Counted from the first letter of the stretch, positions 1 to 10,651 are shown. The stretch: DNA of 64,000 bases from Prorocentrum cordatum (GCA_963575745.1 CAUYUJ010016059.1:322001-386000), one strand, 5' to 3'. Notes: generated from the sequence alone by a model not told the origin. Numbers and translations: made by a program.

Positions 1-1457
1 AGGCCCCTGCGCCCAACTCCAGAGCCCAAGGGGAAGTCGCTGCTCGCCCACGGGCCCTGAACCTTGATGGCCCTTCCGCTTCGGGGTTTTCTTGTTCGAG
101 GCTCTGGCGCCCCTCGGCAGGAGCGTCCTTGACGTATTTGACCAATGACGGATAGACGCGCGCGTTGCCGCGCGCCGCGCTGGTCGCCGCGTGCAAGCGA
201 ATGTCTGCGACGCCCCCGCCGCCGCCGCTGAGTCGGTCTCGGCGTCGTTCCTCCTGCGCCTGGATCGCGCGGCCGAACGACTCAGCGCCGGCCAAGCTGG
301 CGACCGCCCGCCGGTCGTGGACCACCATCTGCCCCGGCGTGCGGCGCGCGCCCGTGCTCGTCAGCGCCGTCGTCGGCCGTCGGCGGGCCGACCTCCAAGC
401 GAAAGCCCCTGCACCATCCCAATCAGGGCGCTTGCCGCGCCGGCTGGCGCGACGCCGCCATGCGCCGCGGGGGCCGCCGCGAGGAAGGGCGCCTCCGCGC
501 GCCGCCGACGCGCGGGCGGCCGAGGCCGCGCCGCCTCCGAGCGGCGCAAGAGCAGCCGCGCCGGCCGCGCCGGAACCGCCGACGGCAGCCCCGGGAGCCG
601 CGGTGGCCAAGAAGCCGCCGCCGCCAGCTGCGCCAGCGCCTGAGCCAGGCGGGGCGGCGGCCCGCGCGCTTGGCGCGCCGGCGAAGCCCGACCCCCCGCC
701 TACGCGTACACGACGAAATCTGCCAGCGGAGGAACTCCGAGGCGGACGGCGGCGAGGTCGCGGCGGACGTCGCCGCCAGCGCCCAACTCTTCCTCGCGTT
801 GATCAACCTACGGCCCCGCGTTATCGGAAGAATCAACATGGCCCGCTCTCCCCAGATGCGAGGCCCACCCGCTCGATGGCCAATCCGGATCACGCCGCCT
901 ACGCGCAAGCCCGAGGCCGACAACGGGTTCGCCATGATGGCAGATCAGCGCGAGGAAGGGCGCCACGGAAACGAACGGCCTGCCGCTTCGCGATCTGCTC
1001 CAGGTTGGCAGCTGGAGCTGCTGAGGGCGGGGGCTGGGGGCGCGGCTGGACGGCTGCCTGCCTGGGCGAGCGAACGGCCGATCGCGACGCTGAGGCGCGC
1101 GCGCAGCACCGCAGTGGCCCACCGAAGCCCGAGGTGCACTCATCGCAGAACATCTCCGCGGGCGCCTCGCCGCGACTGCAGACCAGCTGGGGCCAGCGGA
1201 GGCAGTCAGGACAGGGCGGAGGCGGCCTCGGACCCCCCTGGGCTACAGCTGCGGTGGCGAGCACCCTGGGGTACTCTTCAGCAGCATGGGGCACGAGAGC
1301 GCGCATGGACGCGCGCGCGGGGATGGTTTCCGCCCTATTCGGGAGCTTGGGCCGCGAGCGATGGATCGCGCGCCGAAAGGGGCAAGCGCGGCATCCGGAC
1401 GTCGCGCCCCCCGCGCTTGCCGACCCTGGATCTCGGCGCACACGCGAACGCACGTGC
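1..1457. other. GC-rich stretch without recognisable gene
   Basis: Long open frames exist on both strands, but their Arg/Ala/Pro-rich translations are what GC-rich DNA gives in any frame, and several overlap without one standing out. I see no domain, no convincing start context and no RNA gene. Confidence 0.6.
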
Positions 1458-2057
1458 GTAGCACCCCGCAGATGCGAACAAGAGTGACGGGGCGGTGGGG
1501 ACGTCGGCAGTCTGCGAGACTCTGGAGAAGCCTGCCGCAGGCGCCAAAGTTTCACACATTGCACAACGAGGCCGCCGCAGGCGCCGATTTTTCTTCAGGC
1601 CAACGTGGATCGATCGCGGGTGGGTCGCGGGCGGGTCGCGGGTGGGTCGCGGGTGGGTCGCGGAGTGGGTCGGGGGTGGGTCGCAAATGGGTCGCGGGTG
1701 GGTCGCGGGTGGGTCGTGGGTGGGTCGTGGGGTGGGTCGCGGGTGGGTCGCGGGGCGGGTCGCGGGTGGGTCGTTGGCGGGTCGCGGGGTGGGTCGCGGG
1801 GTGGGTCACGGGGTGGGTCGCGGGTGGGTCGCGGGGTGGGTCGCGGGTGGGTCGCGGGTTGGGTTGCGGGCGGGTCGCGGGGCGGGTCGCGGGGCGGGTC
1901 GCGGGTGGGCGGCGGGGGGGGGGGCGACGACAACAAACAACGACAACAACAACAGCAGCAACAACAACGCAACGAACATAATCCTCACCGCGGGTTCTCA
2001 CTTCAGCCACGCACCCATGGAACGTGGATGACCGCTCGGCCCCCTCACACTGATAAG

Positions 2058-2085
<28 letters not shown>
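1458..2085 (+). mobile_element. Candidate undescribed element, copy 1
   Basis: The segment shares a conserved left boundary (GTAGCACCCCGCA, then a short hairpin) and a conserved right end (CTTCAGCCACGCACCC to CGGCCCCCTCACACTGATA, then a TA run) with 21438-23150. Inside, in the same order, are CCGCAGGCGCC modules (about 1532 and 1574), a GGGTGGGTCGC minisatellite and a CAACAACAAC tract (1924-1978). The left AGAGTGACGGGGCGG (1481-1495) is an imperfect inverted match of the right CGGCCCCCTCACACT (2037-2051), like short terminal inverted repeats. No coding capacity is visible, so if mobile it is non-autonomous. It could instead be a dispersed composite minisatellite. Confidence 0.5.
1616..1915 (+). 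repeat. GGGTGGGTCGC minisatellite
   Basis: About 300 bp of 10-12-bp units of the form GGGTGGGTCGCG, with variants such as GGGCGGGTCGC. The plus strand has a GGG run every few bases, so it has strong G-quadruplex potential. On the minus strand it translates as RPTRDPPATHP-type repeats, which I do not regard as a protein. Confidence 0.9.
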
Positions 2086-2088
<3 letters not shown>

Positions 2089-2353
2089 CTGATGTGTGTA
2101 TATATGCGCGACAGCTGGCACCGCAGCTGCCGTCCCTTCGTGCTGGGCGAGTGCCGAACCTGGCGTTCGGTTTGGACGGAACGCGTCGGGTCTTCTGCCA
2201 ATCGGGGCTGCGCCAGGTTAGCCCCCCAACGTCAGGTTCGGGAATGGGTCGCAGCAGCGCTGTGGCCACATCAGCATGCCGACCGCAGAATCAATGAGAC
2301 ATGCAGCTGCAGGGATCAATATTAGAAGGTAAAGCGCAGCGATCATTAAACTT

Positions 2354-2393
<40 letters not shown>

Positions 2394-2490
2394 ATGCGTG
2401 TGTGTGTGTGTGTGTGTGAATATCTTTATTCATATACATACATATATATATGTGTGTATATATATATATATGTATATATACGTCCGCTGG
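2056..2490. repeat. TA and TG microsatellites with spacer
   Basis: (TA)n lies at 2056-2085 and 2357-2388, the latter running into (TG)n to about 2418 and more TA-rich DNA to 2480. The 270-bp spacer shows no gene feature. Confidence 0.85.
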
Positions 2491-3290
2491 GCACGGAGCT
2501 GGCGCGCCCCCAGGTCCTTCGCGTCGCCCTCTGAGCCGCGGCCCTTCCTGAGTTGTCTTCAAGGGGCCTGTGCGGCCTGTGCCGAAAATTTTTAAATCCC
2601 CCGAGGCCTCCCCCGGCCCCCCGGGGCTCGGGCGCATCTTCTCGCGCGACGGTTTCGGTCCCAAGGGGGCCCCGAGAGGGCCGGGGGGTCTCCGGGAGGC
2701 TCTCGAGACGCTCTGGGGGAGCCCGGGGACGCCCCAACATCGCGCGCAATGTGCCTAGACGGCCCAAGGCCTCCGAGACGCTCCAAGCGAGCCCCGAGAG
2801 CCATTCCAGCAGGGCCTGCGAGGTCTCCGAGACGCCCCAAGAAAACCGCCAAAATCCGTCCCAAGAGGGCCTCGAGAAACCGAAATCTTCAATTCCCCAT
2901 CGAATGTTTCTATGGTTTGGGGACCCCTCGACTGTTCGAGCTCGCCGACCCAAGAAGCCCCCGGGGCCGCCCTGAGACGGCCCGAGAGACCCCCGAGGGG
3001 GCCGCGACCAGGCCCCAGACGGCCCCGAGACGGCCCTGAACGCTTCCACGACGGCCAACAGACAAACCCAGGACGGGTCCAAGAAGAGGGGCGCGAAAAG
3101 AACATCCGACCCCCCCGCGCCGCGAACGCGACCGGAGGCCCCTGAGAGGCCCGCGAGAGGTCCCGAAGACGCCCCCCGAAGCGCCCGCACGAACGAACAT
3201 CCTGGAGGCCCGCGGACCGCAACCCGGGCGCGGCGGGCGGGCGGGCCGAGGGCCATTAGAATATATGTCGCTTCGGCGCGCGGGCCCCGA
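2491..3290. repeat. Degenerate GC-rich short-period repeat
   Basis: Variants of CCGAGACGCCC, GAGAGGCCCCCGAG and similar recur throughout without a clean period. All six frames stay largely open because of this composition, giving Arg/Pro/Gly-rich translations. I see no gene. Confidence 0.6.
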
Positions 3291-3664
3291 AGTCTGTCAG
3301 CGCTCACGGTGGCCGCGCCCTGATGCGTTTACAGGGGGCCAGCGCGCGCGGGATCGACGCCGTCAAGGGGTCGTCGGCGCCTCCTCCGCTGGGGCGCAGG
3401 AAGAACGCGGTCGTGCCATAGTTGACTGGTGGCGCCGACAATGATGTCGTCCGTGCCCCCGGCTCTTGTCGCGGTCTGCCATGCGGTGGTGCCGGGCGTG
3501 GGCGCTTCTTGTCGACGTCCCAAAAAAATGCCCGGACCTGGGCCTTATTGTGAAGTTGTCGATCAGGTTGCTGCGAATGGAGTTCGACGGATTCGGCAGG
3601 CCCTCCAGCATCGCCCCCCCCTGGGAGACCCAGATTTGCACACCGCCCCCGTTCAAGGAATTCA

Positions 3665-4310
3665 AAAAAAAGACACCTTTGAAAATCACATAATGGCTCC
3701 GACACGCGGCAAAACCATGGCTTCCACGCCCCTCATTCACGACGCAACATAAAGGCAATCGCGAAACGCCGAAGTCGTGGTTGTGGTTGTGTAGACACAC
3801 TTGGCGCTGCACTAAAATAAACAATGGTGGCCTTGGTGGTCGCAGTGGCATAGCTGCCAAGGTCTCGGCGCAACGTGTTCCGACGCTTAAGGTCAAGGTC
3901 TGCAAGTGGTTCACTAGATCTGCTAGGTCAGTTGTAGTCGCAACGAGTTGCGACAGCGATGACAGCGGCACTGGTCGCGACCGTCGTGACCAACGCCGCT
4001 TTTTGCACTGTCGCAACAAGTCACGACCACAGCGGCCGTAGCAGAGTGAAGCAATCATTGCAACCCTTGAACTTACGCGTCGGGGCACGTCGCGCCGAGA
4101 CTTTGGCAGCTATGCCACCGCGAACATCACGGTCACCACTGCCTACTTTGGCACAGCACCAAATACGCCCTGCACAACCACAACCACGACCTCGGCGTTT
4201 CGCGCTTGCGATGTTTTTTCGCGTCGCAAATGAGGGTTGTGAGCAAAACGCATGTTCGGTAGCGCGTCGGGGCCCTATGACATGTCGAGGGGATTCCTGA
4301 TGTTTTGTTT
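3665..4310. repeat. Imperfect 0.6-kb head-to-head inverted duplication
   Basis: The two halves are inverted copies around position 3982 (GGTCGCGAC-C-GTCGTGACC). The section 3768-3905 matches the reverse complement of the corresponding right arm at roughly 75-80% by eye. Weaker matching continues outward to about 3665 and 4310. Read outward from the centre, both arms keep an open frame with shared residues such as ETLAAMP and VNEG/VANEG: minus strand on the left, plus strand on the right. It could be a foldback element, an inverted gene-fragment duplication or a hairpin RNA source. The central spacer is almost nil. Confidence 0.8.
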
Positions 4311-5402
4311 TGGAGCCGCCCTCTCTCGGAAGTCCTGGATCGGTTGGGTGGGGGGCGGGACGGTGGAAGGACGCTGGAAGAAGCGAAGCCGTTGGCGCGA
4401 TGTAAGTAATTGGGGGGAAGCGGTGAGAGGAGGGGAGGGAGAGGTGAAAGGATGGAGCGTCCAAGGAGACAGAAGGAGGAGGATTGACATGAGGTCGAGG
4501 TTGCCCCCCCCCACGCCCGCTCGCGCCTTAAAGGTTTGACGCCTGCGATCCTAATAGAAGCCTCTGGGTAACCCTTACGAACCCCCAAGAGGCCCAAGGA
4601 CCTAAAGACCCTAAGCCAGCCCAAAGACCCCAAGCAATCTCAAGCAGCATCCCTAAGAGCAACTTGAAAGACCCAAAGCCGACCTAAAGACCCCTTGAAC
4701 AACCCGCGAGGCATTTTCCCAGGGCCCCTGGCACGGCGGCGGGTTTGGCCGAAGGCCTTCATGAATAGTGTGGCGGGGGCTTGCCGAAGGCGTGTATATA
4801 GTTGCAGAAATCACAACACGCGATGCAACGTTGGGAAGCCACAGTTGTTACCTTTTTCCAGTAGGTGGTGCAACTGCTCTCTCTGGTATTCATATACGTC
4901 AGCTGCTCAGCTCGACGGCACGCGGCGCACCAAGAAGGGCTCAAACGCCCATCGGTGCAGCACGGAAGACCCTTCTACGATGACATGTTGTTGTGTGGAT
5001 GTGACATGGGCGTGGCGTGCCCTCATCTATGCACGTGTCCCCCGCGTTCATTCTGTGCGTCTCAACGCGAGCCTCACGCTCGAGAGGCCTCAAACGAACC
5101 GGTCGTTAGTAAAACCGTGTCGAATGGCCAGCGCGAACTGTTGAAACCGAGCGCCCCCTCGCCCGATCAAGACAAAAAGCGAGACCCTTCGCCGAAACTG
5201 CAACGACAAGTTCTTTCATAAGGCATCGCACCCTAGCAAGTGATATGCCCATATCACCTTCGCGATGCAGTCTGGGACATTCGAGCGCGCCAGAAGCAAG
5301 CAAGAGAGCGACCACCTCACAAGCAACTGAGATCGGAGGCAAGACCTGGCGCCTAGGAGAAATCACCGCGATCAGCGAAACTCAGAACAGCCTGCAAAGG
5401 TA

Positions 5403-5404
<2 letters not shown>
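4311..5404. other. Unassigned DNA with a short degenerate repeat
   Basis: From 4560 to 4705 a degenerate 12-20-bp repeat (GACCCAAAG, CCTAAGAGC and similar) is visible. The rest shows overlapping short open frames on both strands, none with a recognisable domain. Confidence 0.5.
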
Positions 5405-5443
<39 letters not shown>

Positions 5444-5505
5444 ACTGAGAGAATACTGGGGACGTTGATGAGATCGGGGGGGGGGGGGGGGGGGGGGGGG
5501 GGAGG
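5405..5505. repeat. GA microsatellite and long G run
   Basis: (GA)n at 5405-5440 is followed by about 27 consecutive G at 5476-5502. The homopolymer is a likely place for length errors in the assembly. Confidence 0.9.
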
Positions 5506-5684
5506 CCAACTACATGGAGGGTGTCGGAATCGAGGAAGAGGAGGTGTGGAATGGAAGGAGTAAGGAGTAGGACAAAGATACACACAAGAGAACTGACTGC
5601 GGCACTAGATGCAAACTTGCATCGGTCCTGACACGAAAATGGACGCTAAGGCCAGCTCGGGGTTATCGTTTTATGTTGTTCGCA

Positions 5685-5790
5685 CTTGGCTCAAATATTA
5701 GTCATGTGATTTGTTACGCTGTTTGGCTCAACCTTTCACAATATGAAGACTACTCTTGTCACTCCTCAACGCTTGGCTCAACTGTATGAC
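5685..5790 (+). other. Three TTGGCTCAA motifs (possible degenerate spliced-leader relics)
   Basis: CTTGGCTCAAA (about 5692), GTTTGGCTCAAC (about 5727) and GCTTGGCTCAAC (about 5774) each match the 3' part of DinoSL (...TTTTGGCTCAAG) over 9-10 bases. The upstream half of the leader is not conserved. The reading as relics is weak, and chance or a small tandem repeat is also possible. Confidence 0.25.
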
Positions 5791-6071
5791 GGTTACGTTG
5801 GAACTATTCCTAACACCTTGGTTAAGTATCTGAGTTACCCTCGGCCTCAATGCTGCCCTCAAGATTTCATAGACGACCTGTAGCTGAAGAAGCCGGGGGT
5901 CACACTGAGGCTCTGTCCTACCCCCAGACAAGAACCAGTGCTAACGAGACGCTAGACACAACAGAAGTCCGTGCGACCAGGCATACTGAGGACATCCAAG
6001 CCATCGAAAATCAAAGGCAACGCGATCGAAGCGTCAAAAAATCGCCAGGCAAACCAGGTCTAGAGATGCAC

Positions 6072-7799
6072 CTAGAGAAGATTATCAAACGGGCACACAG
6101 ACGGATCCTGGGCAGTGGCAGTGAGATACTGGATCCACAAGCGACGAATCACATCTTTCATGGCGGCCGTCTCCCCCATGCTCCAAGCAGCACTGATGCG
6201 GCTGTAGGGGGGGTAATGGCCAGCCCACGCGGCATGCGACACCGCACGCCAGATGTGCGCACCAGGTGGTAAAAAAGTCTTCGCCTCAGCCTGCGTGAAC
6301 TCTGTCGGGAAATCGCGCCGCACAGGTGGTCCACCAGCGGTCTTCGCTTTCGCCTTACCTTTTGCCTTAGCCTTTGCCTTGGGGGCAGCCTCGCGAACGG
6401 CCTTCGCCTTCTGGTGGAAGTCCGACTTGAAGATGTTCAGCTCCTCGGTGATCGTGACAACCTTCTTCTCCTGGCTCTTGAACTCTTCGTGGTCGTCGCG
6501 GTGCAAGCACTGGATTGCCTCCTCTACCTCATGCAGCGCAGGGAAGAAGGACGCCTGGAGGTCGTTGACGGCGTGGCGCCTGGCAACGATCTTGATGGCA
6601 TCGACCTCGGAGACCCCCAAAGCATCGCACACGAGAGCGAAGATGACATCGACGAGCTTGGCCCCGGGCGGCAGGTCCACGCCCTTGACCCTGGCAACGC
6701 TCTGGAGGGTGGTCTTGGGGACGCTCCAGAAGGCCTTCGAAGCTGCGTTCTTGCACAGGCCATCCGTCGGGCCCTCCTGGAACATGCTGATGGCGGGGAG
6801 CAGCGCGTTCATCCCGACGCACAAGGCAGGGTAGTCACTGCGCTGGCGCGCCCGCGACTTCACGACCACGGTGCAAGACGGAACGTCGAGGTCGAACAAC
6901 GGTTTCACGATCGGCCCACGCGTTGAGTTCTCCGGCTGGAACACGAGGAGGCCGCCCTCGAGCTCGCGAGTCTCCATGGGCCAGAAGAAAGCGCAGCTGT
7001 TGTTGAAGTAGTCCAATGCAAGGCACCACCCCTGACCAGGAAGATTGACCACGAGCTTGTGGCTGACCTGGACGAAGCTCGAGATCCAACTGAGGTTAAC
7101 TTTGTTGAAGTCTGGGGCCTCGGGCGCCTCCGCGAAGATGCGCCGCAACATGTAGAGGTCGGCGACGGGCTGGTTAATAGCAATGTGCCCAGGCGAGTAA
7201 TATGGAGCATCCTGCCTAGTGGAGACGACCTTCGCGAACTCCATGGTCGCGTTGGTCTTGGAGGAGCGGAAGGCCGAGCCAGAAAGACGAAGGCTCTTCG
7301 ATGTCAAGGGCACGCTCGTGATGGCGCTCTTGAACTTATGGATGCCGTCCAGAACCTTGTTTTTCAGCATCGTGGCCATGCTGGCTTCGGGGCGCCTGTA
7401 CTTCCTGTTGCCGATGACCATCTTCGAGTTCTTGGCCTGGCCGACGCAGTCTTCGCAGATCTGAGTGCCAACGAGCCCCGAGACGCGGTCCTTGATCAGC
7501 TTGACGATCTGCTCGTGGACGCTGTAGCCGAGGTCCTCGAACGCTCGAACGAATTGAATCGTCGCCGCCTTGCGGAACTCGCTGCGGACGAAGACTTGCT
7601 CTGCTGCTGAGCCTTTCTCGGCGGCCTCAAGAAGATCGATGATGCGCTTGTCAGTCTGGTACTCACGGACCACCGCCCTGGAAGCATCGCCCTCGCCCGT
7701 CATCAAGATGCGCTTGTAAGGCCAACCGTGCATGTACATGTTCCTGCGCTGGCGAGCTGAAATTGTATTCCAACCAAACTCCCAAGCCACGCCAGCAAT
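6072..7799 (-). CDS. Gene B, C-terminal part (after an in-frame TAG); unknown dinoflagellate protein
   Basis: An open frame of about 575 codons directly continues the frame of the upstream segment after a single TAG (7800-7802). The first ATG after the stop gives 572 residues if that stop is real. The translation looks like a real protein, with balanced composition and long helical, amphipathic stretches. Near residue 460 there is a Lys/Ala tract (KAKAKAKGKAKAK) of a kind frequent in dinoflagellate proteins. The last ~90 residues include LPPGAHIWRAVSHAAW, SRISAAWSMGE and IRRLWIQYL. I recall similar Trp-rich C-terminal blocks in expanded dinoflagellate families but cannot name a domain. No transposase or enzyme motif is certain. 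The opposite-strand frames here are shadows. Confidence 0.65.
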   Translation of the reverse strand: MAGVAWEFGWNTISARQRRNMYMHGWPYKRILMTGEGDASRAVVREYQTDKRIIDLLEAAEKGSAAEQVFVRSEFRKAATIQFVRAFEDLGYSVHEQIVKLIKDRVSGLVGTQICEDCVGQAKNSKMVIGNRKYRRPEASMATMLKNKVLDGIHKFKSAITSVPLTSKSLRLSGSAFRSSKTNATMEFAKVVSTRQDAPYYSPGHIAINQPVADLYMLRRIFAEAPEAPDFNKVNLSWISSFVQVSHKLVVNLPGQGWCLALDYFNNSCAFFWPMETRELEGGLLVFQPENSTRGPIVKPLFDLDVPSCTVVVKSRARQRSDYPALCVGMNALLPAISMFQEGPTDGLCKNAASKAFWSVPKTTLQSVARVKGVDLPPGAKLVDVIFALVCDALGVSEVDAIKIVARRHAVNDLQASFFPALHEVEEAIQCLHRDDHEEFKSQEKKVVTITEELNIFKSDFHQKAKAVREAAPKAKAKAKGKAKAKTAGGPPVRRDFPTEFTQAEAKTFLPPGAHIWRAVSHAAWAGHYPPYSRISAAWSMGETAAMKDVIRRLWIQYLTATAQDPSVCPFDNLL

Positions 7800-9046
7800 C
7801 TAGTCGCCATCCAACATCTCGCCCTCGCTCGCCAACCAAGCGCCGTCAAGGCATGAGAAACCAAGGTCTTCAAGAAGCCAACGGTTGTTAAAGCACGCAG
7901 CGATGTCTTTCATGTGGTTCACGTTCTCGCTCAAGAGCTGGACACTGAGCCAATCAGGCGAAGCAGCTGAAGTCCGAAGAGTCCTGTTCTGGCGAATGTG
8001 CCAGTCACGCACAGGCTTTGTCAGGGCAGCGATGGAGAGGCAAATCTTCCTGTTCATGGGGTCGCTCAGCATCAAGGCCGAGATCGCGACGGCGTTAGCA
8101 GCGCAGCCCCTCAACGTCTTCGCCTCCAAGGTGATGGCATTAGCTGCCGTGGGGGCGCCCTCGCCAAGCTCCTCCTGCTTGCCAGTCTTCACCTTGACCA
8201 TGTGCTCCAAGAACTTCTTGCCCCTCACGAAGTCCATCTCGAGACACAAAAATAGACGTTCGAATAAATCGATGTGCCAATGCGGAACATTCAGCTTGGC
8301 AGCGGAAACGGACGACATGAACCTGTTCGTGTTGCAACGCTCCCCAGGAGAACTGACCCATACGCGCTTCTTCAAGTACTCCCAGAGCTCGACCTCTGGC
8401 GAATCCACTCCTGGGAGATGATCGCCCACGCGGTTCAAGTCCTGAATCATGTAAGGGGCCAGCTCCATGAACAAGGGGCACGTGTTCGGCGAGCGCCTGT
8501 TGAAGCAGTAGGTCATGGCCTCGCGAACCTGCAGGTGGCGAAGGTCATCTTGGTCTGGGCCATGAGGCAAGTTAAAGGAGATCATCATGAGCATCCACAT
8601 GCCGCGCAGCTGTGTCTTATTGATCGCGTGATCGATGCTGCGGTTAGCCCCGTGCGGAGGATCTGGGAACCTCAACATGTTGATCTTCAGCTCCTCGAAG
8701 TAGGTCAAGGCGTTCGTGGCGCAGACGCCGTCGCTGCCGAGGTCCAGGGAAACCGACAAGCAACGCCAATTCACCCAGTCCCTGGTCGCATCCTCAATCC
8801 TGAACTCCTTCAGACCCTCAAGTCAGAGCAAGTGTTCAGCTGGTTGTCTAAGTTCTGAAGCCAACGCCTGCTGGCGACCCTGTGGAGCTTCACTGGCCGC
8901 CACGCGCCAGGCCGAGCACCAGGAGCGCCACGAGTGAGCCAGGCCAGCTGCCGCTCCATCACGCTCGCCGTCGTGGCGATTGCCTCGTCGGCCTTCCGCT
9001 TGAGGCTGAGGTCCTCGTGGAGCTCGTCGTCGAACTGCCGATCCAC
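7800..9046 (-). CDS. Gene B, middle part; exon after a short intron, with a frameshift
   Basis: The exon starts after an intron acceptor (CTACAG|GTGGATCGG) with QFDDELHEDLSLKRKADEA. It runs about 78 codons and then needs a -1 shift near 8812 to continue as LEGLKEFRIEDATRDWVNW and on for 330 residues, to a TAG at 7800-7802. Without the shift the first frame stops at TGA 8810-8812. The second frame opens only just after another TGA, so one missing base, a further tiny intron or an assembly error are the alternatives. The protein is globular-looking, without transmembrane segments or a family I recognise. The frame across the TAG is unchanged, so the two sides belong to one original gene. Confidence 0.6.
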
Positions 9047-9203
9047 CTGTAGGGTTGAGGTTAACTAGAGGCTATACAGGAGAAACCCCCAAGGCCAGGA
9101 AGGGGGGTGGTGTATAAATCCGACACGAAAAAAGCTTAGATTTATACACCGGTACCGGGTACCCTGGAGTCCTGGAGGCCCCCTCGGATGTCCCAGAGAC
9201 CAC
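9047..9203 (-). other. Predicted intron with internal perfect inverted repeat (introner-like)
   Basis: On the minus strand the donor CGG|GTGGTC (GT at 9203-9202) and acceptor CTACAG|GTGG (AG at 9048-9047) give a 157-nt GT-AG intron. It joins ...AVPMPPR to VDRQFDDELHED in frame. GTGG follows both splice sites, like a target duplication. Inside is a perfect 12-bp inverted repeat, GGTGTATAAATC (9109-9120) and GATTTATACACC (9139-9150). A second possible donor lies at 9162. The DNA is more AT-rich than the exons and the coding frame loses protein-like character here. Confidence 0.6.
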
Positions 9204-10651
9204 CCGAGGCGGCATCGGCACCGCCAAGTTGGACGGAAGCGCGAGGACGCTGACCTGGAGCGGCAAGTTGCCCACCGACGCCTTGTCCGTCGCGACCGAG
9301 ACGCAGCGCGGCTTGCCGAGCTGGTGGGCCGCGTTGGTGACGTACTTGGCCAAGGACTGGTCGACGTCCTCCCCGACGCCGAAGCCCTCGGCGGGGTCGT
9401 CGAAGCTGAACTCCACATCCCTCCTGACGAGATGGCCGTCGTTGTTGTCGGACGCCATGACAATCTGGAGCTGGTGAGACAACGACAAGCAGACCTGCGC
9501 GATAATGCACTCTGCCACGGGCGTGGCCTTACTTGCAGTCAGCATGAGCACCTCCATCATCGGCAGCTTGTAAAAGGTATCGCGAGTGCACCTTCCAGAA
9601 AGACACATGTTCCAATTCTCGTGGATGAAAGTATCGCTCCACGCGACCTGAGCCCTCTCGCAGAAGGCCTTCAAATCAACCCCCAAGGAATCGTCAACCT
9701 CGACGATCATGGCATTCTCCAAATACGAAGGCTGAGGACGAGGCCACCCACAAGTCCACGAGACGTCAAGAACTAGATCAAATGACCAAGGCCTCTTGTA
9801 CTGATTCACAGTCTCGAGTACACTGACGATGAAAGCCTGCGCTGCCTTCACCTGCTTACCCGCGGAGTCTCGCTTCAAGTCGAATCCACCGTAATGCGAT
9901 GGGCTCCAAGACCACTTGGCCATCTGGAAGAGCATCCCGAATGTACTCACCGAAGTCACCTGCAAACACTTCGCGGGGGAGCTGAGCTGAACACGCTTGG
10001 CCGTGAAGGAAGACACGCATGAACCGTGCACAGTCTGGCCGCCACCATCGATGGGGAACCTCCTCTCCCAACGTTCAGAACTCCGAAATACCCACTTAGA
10101 AAGAGTCCCCTTGAAACACTCGATCCCCAAGAAGTCGTAAATCGAATGCATGCTCCAATACAGAGGCTGCTTCCCAGGACGAGGCAGAGCGAACGCGAAG
10201 CAGTCGAAGGCGAACGATGACCCACCAAGAACCTTGACATCGACAGAACCTGCACGGTGCTTCGCCTGCACATCCCAAAACGATTGCACACTCGACTCAC
10301 CCAGAGACTCATCGACCGTAAAGAGCTCCTTCGTCGTCGCCGATTCGAAGAGCGAGAACTTGAACATCGCATCTGCGTCTATGGCGGCAGCCTCACCACC
10401 AGGGTAGACTGCAGCGAGGACCACATCCTGGTCGTTGGCCTCCGAATCGGCAACAGAAGACTCGCCCAACTTCAAGAGCGCGCGGTGCTGCAACACCGTG
10501 TCCGTCAACTGGTAGCGGCACTCCCCGATCTGATCGAGGAAGATGCGCCCCTTCGCAGGGGCCGCCGTCGCCGTGGGCCCAGCAGCTGGCGGGCCTTCGG
10601 CATGTCCACGTTGAGGCTGACACGGTAAAGGTCGGGCGGTAGCGTTGCCAT
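9204..10651 (-). CDS. Gene B, N-terminal part; unknown dinoflagellate protein
   Basis: The best start is the ATG at 10651-10649 (MATLPPDLYRVSLNVDMPKA). About 25 codons on, near 10575, the protein-like reading moves to another frame (TATAAPAKGRIFLDQIGE), so one base appears lost or gained, or a junction is hidden. From there about 450 codons read smoothly to the intron at 9203. Visible landmarks are a run of aromatic residues (WSMHSIYDFLGIECF), DVSWTCGW, HENWNMC and VATDKASVGNLPLQ followed by ALPSNLAVPMPP. The last block resembles what I recall from large expanded dinoflagellate families; the function is unknown. Upstream on the minus strand a purine-rich leader ends GGGGGGAGGTAGTA just before the ATG. 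Confidence 0.6.

Noticed and set aside
165-1487. 440-codon plus-strand open frame
   Set aside because: Arg/Ala/Pro-rich, with equally long frames overlapping on both strands; typical of GC-rich non-coding DNA.
1552-2121. Minus-strand RPTRDPPATHP repeat protein (also 22084-23142)
   Set aside because: It is the translation of the GGGTGGGTCGC minisatellite; the frame drifts and the repeat also reads in the other frames.
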